Origin: Pseudomonas sp. stari2
GTDB taxonomy: Bacteria > Pseudomonadota > Gammaproteobacteria > Pseudomonadales > Pseudomonadaceae
DNA length: 64,000 nucleotides
Direction of reading: 5' to 3'
Assembly (NCBI RefSeq): GCF_040760005.1
Contig: NZ_CP099760.1
Coordinates: 4,025,501 to 4,089,500, forward strand
A program made the position numbers and the translations under genes. Each line of letters opens with the position of its first letter. Within the stretch, counting starts at the first letter, position 1. Below the pieces are notes generated by a model. That model searched no databases. It was not told where the DNA came from and saw only the letters and a program-made list of their open reading frames with translations. Positions 18,075-25,986 of this stretch are shown piece after piece.

Positions 18075-19406
18075 TCAGGCACTTTCACTGTTCTGGGCGA
18101 CAAACAGCACCACTTGCCACGGACTGCTGGTCAACCGGGTGGCCGGCGCGGCGATCACCAACGGCAATTGCGCGTCGAACCAGTTACCTTCGGCTGTCAC
18201 CACAAACAGTCGGGTGTCGTCGCCGACGCTGTAGGCCACTTGTTCGTTGCGATTCATGGCCTGGTGCGTCAGGCCGCTCATGCGCTGGCGGCTGAGCAAA
18301 GCGATGTGCGGCGCCGAGGCAATGATCGCGCCGCGCAACCACTCGCCGGCCGCCTGCTCGCTGGCGCCGTTGGGCATGCGCAGGCCGATGACCAGCCGCT
18401 GGCTCGGCTGCTCGTCCGGCAACTGAATGGAAAAGCTGTGTTCGCTGCGCTCGAAAGCGATGCTGCGATAACCGGCACGAATCAGTTCCAGCGTGGTTTC
18501 CAGCCAATCGAGCAGCGGCTCGTAACCGCGCTGCAACTCGAAAAAATCCAGCGGCGCAAATGACGGCACGCCCGCCAACGGATCCAGCGCCGACCACGCG
18601 CCGGCCAACCCCAGCAACTGCACGTACAAACCCTGCGGATGAGCAATGCGACTGTTCAGCGAACCTTCGACTTCCGGCAGCCGCGTCCATAACGCGGTCA
18701 GTTGGCGACGGATCTCCAGCGCGTCGTCCTGATTGCCGGACTGTTGTGCCTGACGCAGACGCCCGCCCAGGAACAGGCATTTCTCCCGGGCCCGCGCGCA
18801 GAGCCCGGCAATTCGCCGACCCAGCGGCGACTCCGGCAAAAGGACCGGCGTCGGCGGCGTATAGGGCAACGGCAGAAAACCGCCGCCCTCCTTGCGGATT
18901 TTCAGCAGCGGCAGGCAGATTGAATCAGCCTTGTTCAACTGTGTGCACAGACGCGGGTTGGGTCGCCACACGGTAATCGATTCGGGGAACTCGCCGCTGG
19001 TGAGATCCGGCAGAGCCTCGCCGACCACCGACTGCAATCGCCCCTTGAGCGGCAGCAATTGACCGGCGCGCCACAGCGGACTGATCGCCAGGTACACGGT
19101 GACGGTCGCATCGTCGGTTTCGTTGATCGAGGGGCCGACATCCAGCTCCAGCACAGGCCCGACACCCGCCTGCAGATTGACCGGCAACCCGTCGGGCATC
19201 GTCCCTTGCAATGACACCACGCGTACCACCCCGGCACTCATCGCCGAAGGGTCGAAATCCATGTGGCTGACCCCAAAGAACCACGGATTGCACGCCTGCG
19301 CCAGATGCGCGCCGAGCGCTTCGGCCCGCAGACCCTGCAACTGAAAATGCTGTGGCAGCAATTGCATGCCTTCATGCCAGCAGACCGCATCAGGTAGCAG
19401 ACTCAT
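18075..19406 (-). CDS. tssK: T6SS baseplate protein TssK
   Basis: Trimeric baseplate protein linking the TssF/G wedge to the membrane complex, 443 residues. The N-terminus MSLLPDAVCWHEGMQLLPQH is the typical TssK start, followed by CNPWFFGV and a C-terminal domain ending in LFVAQNSESA. The ATG at 19406 has an AGGGAG site; the frame stays open upstream for 33 codons without support. It lies 47 bases after tssJ. Confidence 0.94.
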   Translation of the reverse strand: MSLLPDAVCWHEGMQLLPQHFQLQGLRAEALGAHLAQACNPWFFGVSHMDFDPSAMSAGVVRVVSLQGTMPDGLPVNLQAGVGPVLELDVGPSINETDDATVTVYLAISPLWRAGQLLPLKGRLQSVVGEALPDLTSGEFPESITVWRPNPRLCTQLNKADSICLPLLKIRKEGGGFLPLPYTPPTPVLLPESPLGRRIAGLCARAREKCLFLGGRLRQAQQSGNQDDALEIRRQLTALWTRLPEVEGSLNSRIAHPQGLYVQLLGLAGAWSALDPLAGVPSFAPLDFFELQRGYEPLLDWLETTLELIRAGYRSIAFERSEHSFSIQLPDEQPSQRLVIGLRMPNGASEQAAGEWLRGAIIASAPHIALLSRQRMSGLTHQAMNRNEQVAYSVGDDTRLFVVTAEGNWFDAQLPLVIAAPATRLTSSPWQVVLFVAQNSESA

Positions 19407-19453
19407 ACGACTCCCTTCGACTGCGCCGCGAACCGGCGGCGGACGGTTTTTTT

Positions 19454-19900
19454 TCAGTTTTCCTTGCTGACCAGGGTCATTTCGCGGCTGTCGAACTTGA
19501 GCCATGCATCGCTCTGATCGTCCAGCCGCAAGCGGTGCGCTCCGGGTGTGTTATAGCTGGCGAAGACCAAAAGTCCAGCCGCCCGCTTGCCCCCCAGCGG
19601 GAAGGGTTGGCGGTCGATGAATTGCCCCGGCACCAGCTCCAGTCCCCACACGCTCATCAGCTGACGATAGTCGCGCTGGTACTGCTCGCGCCCGGCGAAC
19701 CACTGCTGGGCGCTGATGCCTGACAGTTGCTTGAGCAGGTCAGGGTCATTGACCGCGATGAAATCCACGGCGATCGGTGTGTCGTCATTGGCCTTGGGCG
19801 CGACGTCGAGGGTCAGGCTGTCGAGGTCGACTTTCGGCCCGAAGAACGAACAGCCCGCGAGCAGCGCAAACCCGATTGTTAGAAAAAGTCGTGAAGACAA
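19454..19900 (-). CDS. tssJ: T6SS outer-membrane lipoprotein TssJ
   Basis: Outer-membrane lipoprotein that holds TssM, 148 residues. It has a short signal peptide with lipobox LLAG-C17, then a transthyretin-like domain (LTLDVAPKANDD, QFIDRQPFPLGGK, ending LVSKEN). I place the start at a TTG (19900-19898), nine bases after AAGGA and giving a normal-length lipoprotein signal. The frame is open upstream for about 39 codons, but that would bury the signal sequence. It is first in the leftward T6SS operon. Confidence 0.85.
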   Translation of the reverse strand: MSSRLFLTIGFALLAGCSFFGPKVDLDSLTLDVAPKANDDTPIAVDFIAVNDPDLLKQLSGISAQQWFAGREQYQRDYRQLMSVWGLELVPGQFIDRQPFPLGGKRAAGLLVFASYNTPGAHRLRLDDQSDAWLKFDSREMTLVSKEN

Positions 19901-20128
19901 AATGAATTTTCCTTTTCGCGAGACAGTCCAAGAATGTTTTTCGCTTGCATTTTTATAGACCTGTTCTAGCGTCTTGGGTAGTTCGGTTCCTACAGCCGAA
20001 TGTGGAAGGTTTGTCAAAGGAACGACAGGTCATCTGCCTCCCTTTCTAACCTGTGGTCCAGCAAGGGAAAGCGATGAACGGGCCTCCCCGATGCATTGCG
20101 CCCGCTCATCGCATCGGAGTCCGCCGAC
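19901..20128. promoter_or_regulatory. Divergent promoter region of the two T6SS operons
   Basis: These 228 bases separate tssJ (leftward) from tssB (rightward) and must hold both promoters. Visible elements are an AT-rich block with TATAAAAAT on the minus strand near 19947-19955, and short inverted repeats (CCAAGA/TCTTGG at about 19928 and 19973; ACAGGT/ACCTGT at about 20024 and 20048). I see no sigma-54 -24/-12 element. Confidence 0.5.
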
Positions 20129-20671
20129 ATGGCAGAAAGTACTCAGCACAAGCTCGACCGGGTGCGTCCACCCAGAGTGCAAATCACCTACGACGTCGAA
20201 ATCGGTAATGCCATCGAGAAAAAGGAATTGCCGCTGGTGGTCGGGATTCTTGCCGACCTCTCGGGCAAGCCGCTCGAACCACTGGCAAAACTGACTGAAC
20301 GCCGTTTCACCGAAATCGACCGCGACAACTTCAACGACGTCCTCGCCTCCATCGCTCCCCGTGCCACCCTGCAAGTCAACAACACCCTCAGCGGCGACGA
20401 CAGCAAGCTGAACATCGAACTCAACTTCAAGCACATCGACGATTTCGACCCGGTCAAGGTGGTGGAGCAAGTCACCCCGCTGCGTCGTCTGTTCGAAGCC
20501 CGTCAGCGCCTGCGCGATCTGCTGACCAAACTCGACGGCAACGACGATCTCGACAAACTGTTGCGCGATGTCATTGCCAACACCGAAGGCTTGCAAGAGA
20601 TCAAATCGGCTCGCCCGGACACCGCTACCCCGGCAGTTGATGCCGAGGCCCCGGCCGAACCGCAAGCCTGA
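20129..20671 (+). CDS. tssB: T6SS sheath protein TssB (VipA)
   Basis: Small sheath subunit that co-polymerises with TssC into the contractile tube, 180 residues. It shows the family core (RPPRVQITYDVEIG, KKELPLVVGILADLSG, RRFTEIDRDNFNDVLA, HIDDFDPVKVVEQV). The C-terminus is rich in Ala/Pro/Glu. The start is the ATG at 20129 (MAESTQHKL) with GGAG upstream. It heads the rightward operon tssB-C-hcp-E-F-G-clpV. Confidence 0.96.
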   Translation: MAESTQHKLDRVRPPRVQITYDVEIGNAIEKKELPLVVGILADLSGKPLEPLAKLTERRFTEIDRDNFNDVLASIAPRATLQVNNTLSGDDSKLNIELNFKHIDDFDPVKVVEQVTPLRRLFEARQRLRDLLTKLDGNDDLDKLLRDVIANTEGLQEIKSARPDTATPAVDAEAPAEPQA

Positions 20672-20700
20672 TCGTCCACCTGACCGAGGAAGAATTCGCC

Positions 20701-22185
20701 ATGCCCGCCGCCGCCCAGAATCAAGCCAGCGAAAATGCTGCCGCCGAAACTTTATCCCTGCTTGACCGGATCATTGCCGAGGGCCGCATGGCCCATGACG
20801 ACAGCCAGCAGGACTATGCCCGCGACATGCTCGCGGAGTTCGCCACCCAGGTACTCGACGAAGGCATGGCCATCGACAAGGACACCGTGGCGATGATCAA
20901 CGACCGCATCAGCAAGATCGATGAGCTGATCAGCGCCCAGCTCAATGAAGTGCTGCACCACCCGGACCTGCAAAAACTCGAAGCGTCCTGGCGCGGCCTG
21001 CACATGCTGGTGCAGAACACCGAAACCAGCACCCGGTTGAAGCTGCGCCTGCTCAACGTGACCCAGAAAGAGCTGCAGAACGACCTGGAAAAAGCCGTGG
21101 AATTCGACCAGAGCGCGCTGTTCAAAAAGATCTACGAAGAGGAATACGGCACCTTCGGTGGCCACCCGTTCAGCCTTTTGGTCGGTGACTACACCTTCGG
21201 CCGTCACCCACAGGACATCGGCCTGCTGGAAAAACTCTCGAACGTCGCCGCCGCTGCGCACGCGCCATTCATTGCCGCCGCCAGCCCGCGACTGTTCGAC
21301 ATGAACAGCTTCACTGAACTGGCCGTGCCCCGTGACCTGTCGAAAGTGTTCGAGAGCCAGGAACTGATCAAGTGGCGCTCGTTCCGTGAAAGCGAAGACT
21401 CGCGCTACGTCTCGCTGGTGCTGCCACACTTCCTGCTGCGCCTGCCTTACGGCCCGGACACTTCGCCTGTGGAAGGCATCAACTACGTCGAAGACACCAA
21501 CGGCACCGACCACAGCAAATACCTGTGGGGCAACGCCGCATGGGCGCTGTCGCAACGCATCACCGAAGCCTTTGCCAAGTACGGCTGGTGCGCGGCGATC
21601 CGTGGCGCTGAAGGTGGCGGCGCAGTCGAAGGCCTGCCGGCGCACACCTTCCGTACCAGCTCCGGCGACCTGTCGCTCAAATGCCCGACCGAAGTGGCGA
21701 TCACCGACCGCCGGGAAAAAGAGCTCAACGACCTCGGCTTCATCGCCCTGTGCCACAAGAAGAACAGCGACATCGCGGTGTTCTTCGGCGGCCAGACCAC
21801 CAACAAGTCCAAGGTCTACAACACCAACGAGGCCAACGCCAACGCACGGATCTCGGCGATGTTGCCGTACGTGCTCGCGGCCTCGCGTTTCGCTCATTAC
21901 CTGAAGGTGATCATGCGCGACAAGGTCGGCAGTTTCATGACCCGCGACAACGTGCAGACCTACCTCAACAACTGGATCGCCGACTACGTGCTGATCAACG
22001 ACAACGCGCCGCAGGAAATCAAGGCGCAATACCCGCTGCGTGAAGCGCGGGTGGACGTCACCGAAGTCGCCGGCAAGCCCGGTGCCTACCGCGCGACCGT
22101 GTTCCTGCGGCCGCACTTCCAGCTCGAAGAACTGACGGCATCGATCCGACTGGTCGCGACCCTGCCGCCTCCGGTGGCAGCCTGA
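20701..22185 (+). CDS. tssC: T6SS sheath protein TssC (VipB)
   Basis: Large sheath subunit of 494 residues. Recognisable blocks are WRGLHMLVQNTETSTRLKLRLLN, GTFGGHPFSLLVGDYTFG, YVSLVLPHFLLRLPYG and the C-terminal PGAYRATVFLRPHFQLEEL handle region used for inter-subunit strands. The ATG at 20701 follows GAGGAAG, 29 bases after tssB. Confidence 0.96.
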   Translation: MPAAAQNQASENAAAETLSLLDRIIAEGRMAHDDSQQDYARDMLAEFATQVLDEGMAIDKDTVAMINDRISKIDELISAQLNEVLHHPDLQKLEASWRGLHMLVQNTETSTRLKLRLLNVTQKELQNDLEKAVEFDQSALFKKIYEEEYGTFGGHPFSLLVGDYTFGRHPQDIGLLEKLSNVAAAAHAPFIAAASPRLFDMNSFTELAVPRDLSKVFESQELIKWRSFRESEDSRYVSLVLPHFLLRLPYGPDTSPVEGINYVEDTNGTDHSKYLWGNAAWALSQRITEAFAKYGWCAAIRGAEGGGAVEGLPAHTFRTSSGDLSLKCPTEVAITDRREKELNDLGFIALCHKKNSDIAVFFGGQTTNKSKVYNTNEANANARISAMLPYVLAASRFAHYLKVIMRDKVGSFMTRDNVQTYLNNWIADYVLINDNAPQEIKAQYPLREARVDVTEVAGKPGAYRATVFLRPHFQLEELTASIRLVATLPPPVAA

Positions 22186-22192
22186 CCTGCCT

Positions 22193-22219
22193 GCGCCCGC
22201 AGGATTTCCCTGCGGGCGC
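22193..22219 (+). promoter_or_regulatory. Intercistronic hairpin between tssC and hcp
   Basis: A perfect 11-bp stem, GCGCCCGCAGG and CCTGCGGGCGC, has a 5-base loop. It lacks a T run, so it is more likely an RNA-processing or stabilising element, or a partial attenuator, that lets hcp accumulate at a different level from tssC. Confidence 0.6.
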
Positions 22220-22262
22220 TCCCCCGTTTGTCTAGCGCTACAACCTTCAGGAGTTTCAAGCG

Positions 22263-22760
22263 ATGGATGCAATCATTCTCGACCTCGGCGGCGACATCAA
22301 AGGCGACAGCCTGCTCGAGGGCTACAAGGACAAGATCGAAGTCATGTCCTACAGCCACAACGTGGCGATGCAGGTGACCAACGACGTCAGCAACTCGGAA
22401 CGTACCTCCGGCCGGCCGCACATCGGTGAATTTACCCTGACCAAATTCATCGACAGCTCGACCCCTTCGCTTAACGAGTACTGCTGTGCCGGCAAGCCGA
22501 TCCCGGAAGCCAAGATAACCATCGGTCGCAACGCCGCCGAAGGCAGCGGGCAGATCATGCCGTTCATCATCTACACCCTGACCAACGTGGTGATCTCCAA
22601 CGTCAGCGTCAGCGGCGGCACCGGGGGCAAACCGGTGGAAACCCTGTCCCTGAACTTCACCAAGATCAAATGGGAACTCACCGCGCAGAAAGACGACGGC
22701 ACCAAGGAAGGCACCGCCGGCACGGTCTGGGACCTGGCGGCCAACAAGGCGAGCAAGTAA
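22263..22760 (+). CDS. hcp: T6SS tube protein Hcp
   Basis: Inner-tube hexamer subunit and secreted marker of T6SS activity, 165 residues. It begins MDAIILDLGGDIKGDSLLEG and contains VMSYSHNVAMQVTND, GEFTLTKFIDSSTP and the C-terminal LNFTKIKWELTAQ strand, all typical of H2/H3-type Hcp. The ATG at 22263 has a CAGGAG site. The protein has no C-terminal effector extension. Confidence 0.96.
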   Translation: MDAIILDLGGDIKGDSLLEGYKDKIEVMSYSHNVAMQVTNDVSNSERTSGRPHIGEFTLTKFIDSSTPSLNEYCCAGKPIPEAKITIGRNAAEGSGQIMPFIIYTLTNVVISNVSVSGGTGGKPVETLSLNFTKIKWELTAQKDDGTKEGTAGTVWDLAANKASK

Positions 22761-22775
22761 CCGGACGCCCTCGCC

Positions 22776-23219
22776 ATGGCTGGCACCGACATACGCGCAC
22801 CGCTGTTCGAACGTCTCGCCTGGAGCGAGGCCGACGAGCCGCCGGTGTTCGATCGGCAGGACTTGCTCGACTCGGTGCACACCGAGCTCGGGCGCCTGTT
22901 CAACACCCGCCGTGGCCCGCGCGCACTGACGACGCCCCCGAGCGTGATCGACTACGGCATCGCCGACTGGAGCGCCCTGCAACAACAGCGCAGCGATGAC
23001 CGCCGTCGCCTGGCGCGGGACATTCGCGAGGCCATCAGCCACTTCGAACCGCGCCTGCTGCTGGGCGAGGTTCAGGTCAATCCCCTCCCCGAACAGCCGC
23101 AGCGATTGAGCATCCGCCTGCTCGGCGAATTGCGCAGCAGCTCGCTGCACTGGCCGGTGGCCTTTGTCATCGAGCCCGGCAACGCAGGGCTGGAGGTGCG
23201 CCATGAGCGACTCGATTGA
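22776..23219 (+). CDS. tssE: T6SS baseplate protein TssE (gp25-like)
   Basis: Baseplate wedge subunit of 147 residues. The gp25-like domain covers roughly 25-140, with DLLDSVHTELGRLFNTRRG, VIDYGIADWSAL, IREAISHFEPRL and the terminal strand region. The last 17 bases overlap the start of tssF. Confidence 0.92.
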   Translation: MAGTDIRAPLFERLAWSEADEPPVFDRQDLLDSVHTELGRLFNTRRGPRALTTPPSVIDYGIADWSALQQQRSDDRRRLARDIREAISHFEPRLLLGEVQVNPLPEQPQRLSIRLLGELRSSSLHWPVAFVIEPGNAGLEVRHERLD

Positions 23220-24996
23220 CCCGCAACTGCTCGACTACTACCAACGTGAACTGACTTGGTTGCGCCACGCCGGCAGCCAGTTTGCCGAACGCTATCCGAA
23301 AGTCGCGCGGCGATTGGAGCTGTCTCCCGGTGAATGCCCGGATCCGCACGTCGAGCGTTTGCTCGAAGGCTTCGCCCTGCTCGCGGCGCGTCTGCAACGG
23401 CGTCTGGATGATGACTACGCCGAGTTCAGCGATGCCTTGCTTGAGCAGCTCTATCCCTTGGCCGTGCGCCCGTTGCCGTCCTGCGCCATCGTGCAATTCG
23501 AACCGGACCCGAGCAAAGGCAAACTCGACGGCGGCTATCCCCTGCCCCGGGATACACCGCTGTTCGTCACCACCAACAAGGGCGAAAGCATTCACTTTCG
23601 CACCAGCGCCGCCGTGCGGCTGTGGCCCATCGAAGTGGCCGAAGCGCTGTTGCTCGGCAGTGACGAAGCCCAGGCGCTGACCGGCGTGGCGCAGTCCCGT
23701 TCGGCCTTGCGCCTGAGCCTGCGCTGCCTGGGCGAAAGCCAATGGTCCGAACTGGAAATCGACAGTTTACGCATTCACCTGGCCGCCTCGCCCGTGATCA
23801 ACGCCGGCCTCTATGACCTGCTCGGTGCCCACGCGGTGCAAGTACTTGCAGGCTCGCCGGGGAGCATTCCCGCCAAGGTGAAGGGACTGCCGCAGATCGT
23901 CGGGTTCGCCGACGGTGAAGTACTGCTGCCGGACGAGGACGGCGTACATCCAGGCATGCGTCTGTTGGCGGAATATTTTGCCTTCCCGGAGAAATTCCAT
24001 TTCTTCGACCTGCCACTCGGCAGTGTTTCCAGCGACAGCCAGACGCTCTACCTCTACATCGTTTTCGACCGTGCGCCGGCCGGCCGATTGCACTTGCAGG
24101 CCAGCGACATCGCCCTCGGCTGTGCACCGGTAATCAATCTGTTCCCACGCACCTCCGAGCCGCTGCGCCCCGACGGTACCCGCAGCGAATACCGCTTGAT
24201 TGCCGACAGCCACCGGGAAAACAGCGTCGAGATCCACAGCATCCGCGCGATGCGCTCCAGCTCCAGCGCCGGCGTGCAACGCCTGCCCGCCTATTACGGC
24301 AGCCAGCACAGCGGCGGCGATCAACAGCGTTACTGGCATGCGCGGCGAGTCAGCGGCCAGGCACCGAACCGGCTCGGCAGTGATCTTCTGGTCAGCGTCG
24401 TCGATACCCGTTTTGAACCGCAAACCGACCTGCCCGACTACAGCCTCACGGCCGAACTGCTGTGCACCAACCGACACCTCGCCCAGAGCCTGCCGGCCGG
24501 CACGCCACTGGGGTTCGAGCGGCCCGGGCCGGTGGCGTGGGCACGCCTGCGCAATCCGCCGAGCTCGCAGAGCCAGCCGCGACTGGACGGCGACTCACGC
24601 TGGCGGCTGGTGTCGCAACTGACCCTCAATCATTTGTCGCTGGTCGAAGGACCGCAGGCGCTGGATGCGCTTAAGGAGATTCTGCATCTGCATAACCTGC
24701 GCGATGAAGCCAGCGCCCTGCGTCAGATCGATGGCTTGCTGAGCCTGGCTTGCGAACGGGTGATCGGCCACGTCGGTGCCGATGCCTGGCGCGGCTGGCG
24801 CAACGGACTTGAAGTGCAATTGCAGCTCGATCCGCAGCATTTCGTCGGCAGCAGCGCGGTGCTGTTCTCGGCGGTGCTAGCGCAATTCTTTTCGGTGTAC
24901 GCCACGGCCAATCGCTTTGTGCGCACGGTGCTCATGCAGGCAGACAAGGAGGTCAAGGCATGGCAACCCCAAGCCGGCATGCCCCTGTCGCTCTGA
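23203..24996 (+). CDS. tssF: T6SS baseplate protein TssF
   Basis: Baseplate wedge protein of 597 residues. The N-terminus MSDSIDPQLLDYYQRELTWLRHAGSQFAERYPK and the block PDPHVERLLEGFALLAARLQRRLDDDYAEFSDALLEQLYP are diagnostic. The start is the ATG at 23203 with GGAGG upstream, inside the end of tssE; a 13-codon longer frame is rejected because it would lie in tssE without a ribosome site. It overlaps tssG by 37 bases. Confidence 0.95.
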   Translation: MSDSIDPQLLDYYQRELTWLRHAGSQFAERYPKVARRLELSPGECPDPHVERLLEGFALLAARLQRRLDDDYAEFSDALLEQLYPLAVRPLPSCAIVQFEPDPSKGKLDGGYPLPRDTPLFVTTNKGESIHFRTSAAVRLWPIEVAEALLLGSDEAQALTGVAQSRSALRLSLRCLGESQWSELEIDSLRIHLAASPVINAGLYDLLGAHAVQVLAGSPGSIPAKVKGLPQIVGFADGEVLLPDEDGVHPGMRLLAEYFAFPEKFHFFDLPLGSVSSDSQTLYLYIVFDRAPAGRLHLQASDIALGCAPVINLFPRTSEPLRPDGTRSEYRLIADSHRENSVEIHSIRAMRSSSSAGVQRLPAYYGSQHSGGDQQRYWHARRVSGQAPNRLGSDLLVSVVDTRFEPQTDLPDYSLTAELLCTNRHLAQSLPAGTPLGFERPGPVAWARLRNPPSSQSQPRLDGDSRWRLVSQLTLNHLSLVEGPQALDALKEILHLHNLRDEASALRQIDGLLSLACERVIGHVGADAWRGWRNGLEVQLQLDPQHFVGSSAVLFSAVLAQFFSVYATANRFVRTVLMQADKEVKAWQPQAGMPLSL

Positions 24997-25985
24997 CACT
25001 GGGCCAGCGACTGCGCCGCGATCCGCAGGCGTTCGAATGGTTGCAGGCGTTGCTGTTGCTGGAGCGCGAACAGCCGCAGGCCGACTCCCTTGGCTCAGGC
25101 ACGTCGCCGCAGGCCGAAGCGCTCAAATTGCGCGGGCCGTTGACGCCCGTGTTCGCCGCCAGCCAGATCGAAAGCCTTGAGGAAAAATCCGGTGAACCGC
25201 TGACCCTCAACTCGCCGATGTTCGGCCTCGGCGGCCCCGACGGTCCGTTGCCCTACGCCTATCAGGAATGGCTGCAACAACGGGCCAGGGCCAAGGATCA
25301 CGCGCCCGCCGAATTCCTCGATCTGTTCCAGCATCGGCTGCTGAGCCTGCTGTACAAGGTGATGCGCAAACACCGGATCGCCCTCGGCTTTACCACGCCC
25401 GGCGCTTCGCCGGTGCAGGCGCAATTGCGGGCGCTGACCGGGTTGATGCCCAAATCGTTGCAGGAGCGCCAGGCGATTCCCGACTGCGCCGTTCTGGCCT
25501 GCACCGCGTTGTACGCCGATGGCCGCCGGTCGTTGGCGGGGTTCGCAGCGATTGTCCGCGAGCAATTTTCAGTACCGGTGGAGCTGAGCGCCTATGAAGG
25601 TGCGTGGCGTGAGATTCCGGCCGCCAGCCGCAGCGTCATGAAGGCTGGCGGGCGCAATCTGCAACTCGGTCGCACAGCCGTAGCCGGCACGCGGGTCTGG
25701 GATGAGCATGCCGGGATTCGCCTGACGCTCGGCCCATTGTCCTCGGCGCAGGCCGCGCGTTTTTTGCCGGACGGTGAGGCGCACCCGGCACTGGCCAGTC
25801 TGGCAGCGCTGTATTTCGGCCCCGATCTGGACGTGAAACTGGTGATTCTGGTGCGCGGTGCCGGGCCGCTGAAGCTCAGTCGCCAAGCCCCGGCACTGTT
25901 GAGCTGGAACGGCGGTTTGCAACGTCAGGCCAGCGTCACCGTGCAACGGATCGAAACCCGTCTTCGTCAGCTGGAGATCACCTGA
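24960..25985 (+). CDS. tssG: T6SS baseplate protein TssG
   Basis: Baseplate wedge protein of 341 residues that binds TssF and TssK. Typical blocks are LRRDPQAFEWLQALLLLER, LNSPMFGLGGPDGPLPYAYQEWL, FLDLFQHRLLSLLYKVMRKHR and the C-terminal LSWNGGLQRQ. The AAGGAGG site lies inside tssF. The stop is followed after one base by clpV. Confidence 0.94.
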   Translation: MATPSRHAPVALTLGQRLRRDPQAFEWLQALLLLEREQPQADSLGSGTSPQAEALKLRGPLTPVFAASQIESLEEKSGEPLTLNSPMFGLGGPDGPLPYAYQEWLQQRARAKDHAPAEFLDLFQHRLLSLLYKVMRKHRIALGFTTPGASPVQAQLRALTGLMPKSLQERQAIPDCAVLACTALYADGRRSLAGFAAIVREQFSVPVELSAYEGAWREIPAASRSVMKAGGRNLQLGRTAVAGTRVWDEHAGIRLTLGPLSSAQAARFLPDGEAHPALASLAALYFGPDLDVKLVILVRGAGPLKLSRQAPALLSWNGGLQRQASVTVQRIETRLRQLEIT

Positions 25986-25986
25986 A

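Noticed and set aside
19901..20017. 39-codon N-terminal extension of TssJ
   Set aside because: It would place the lipoprotein signal in the middle of the protein; the TTG at 19900 restores a normal signal peptide.
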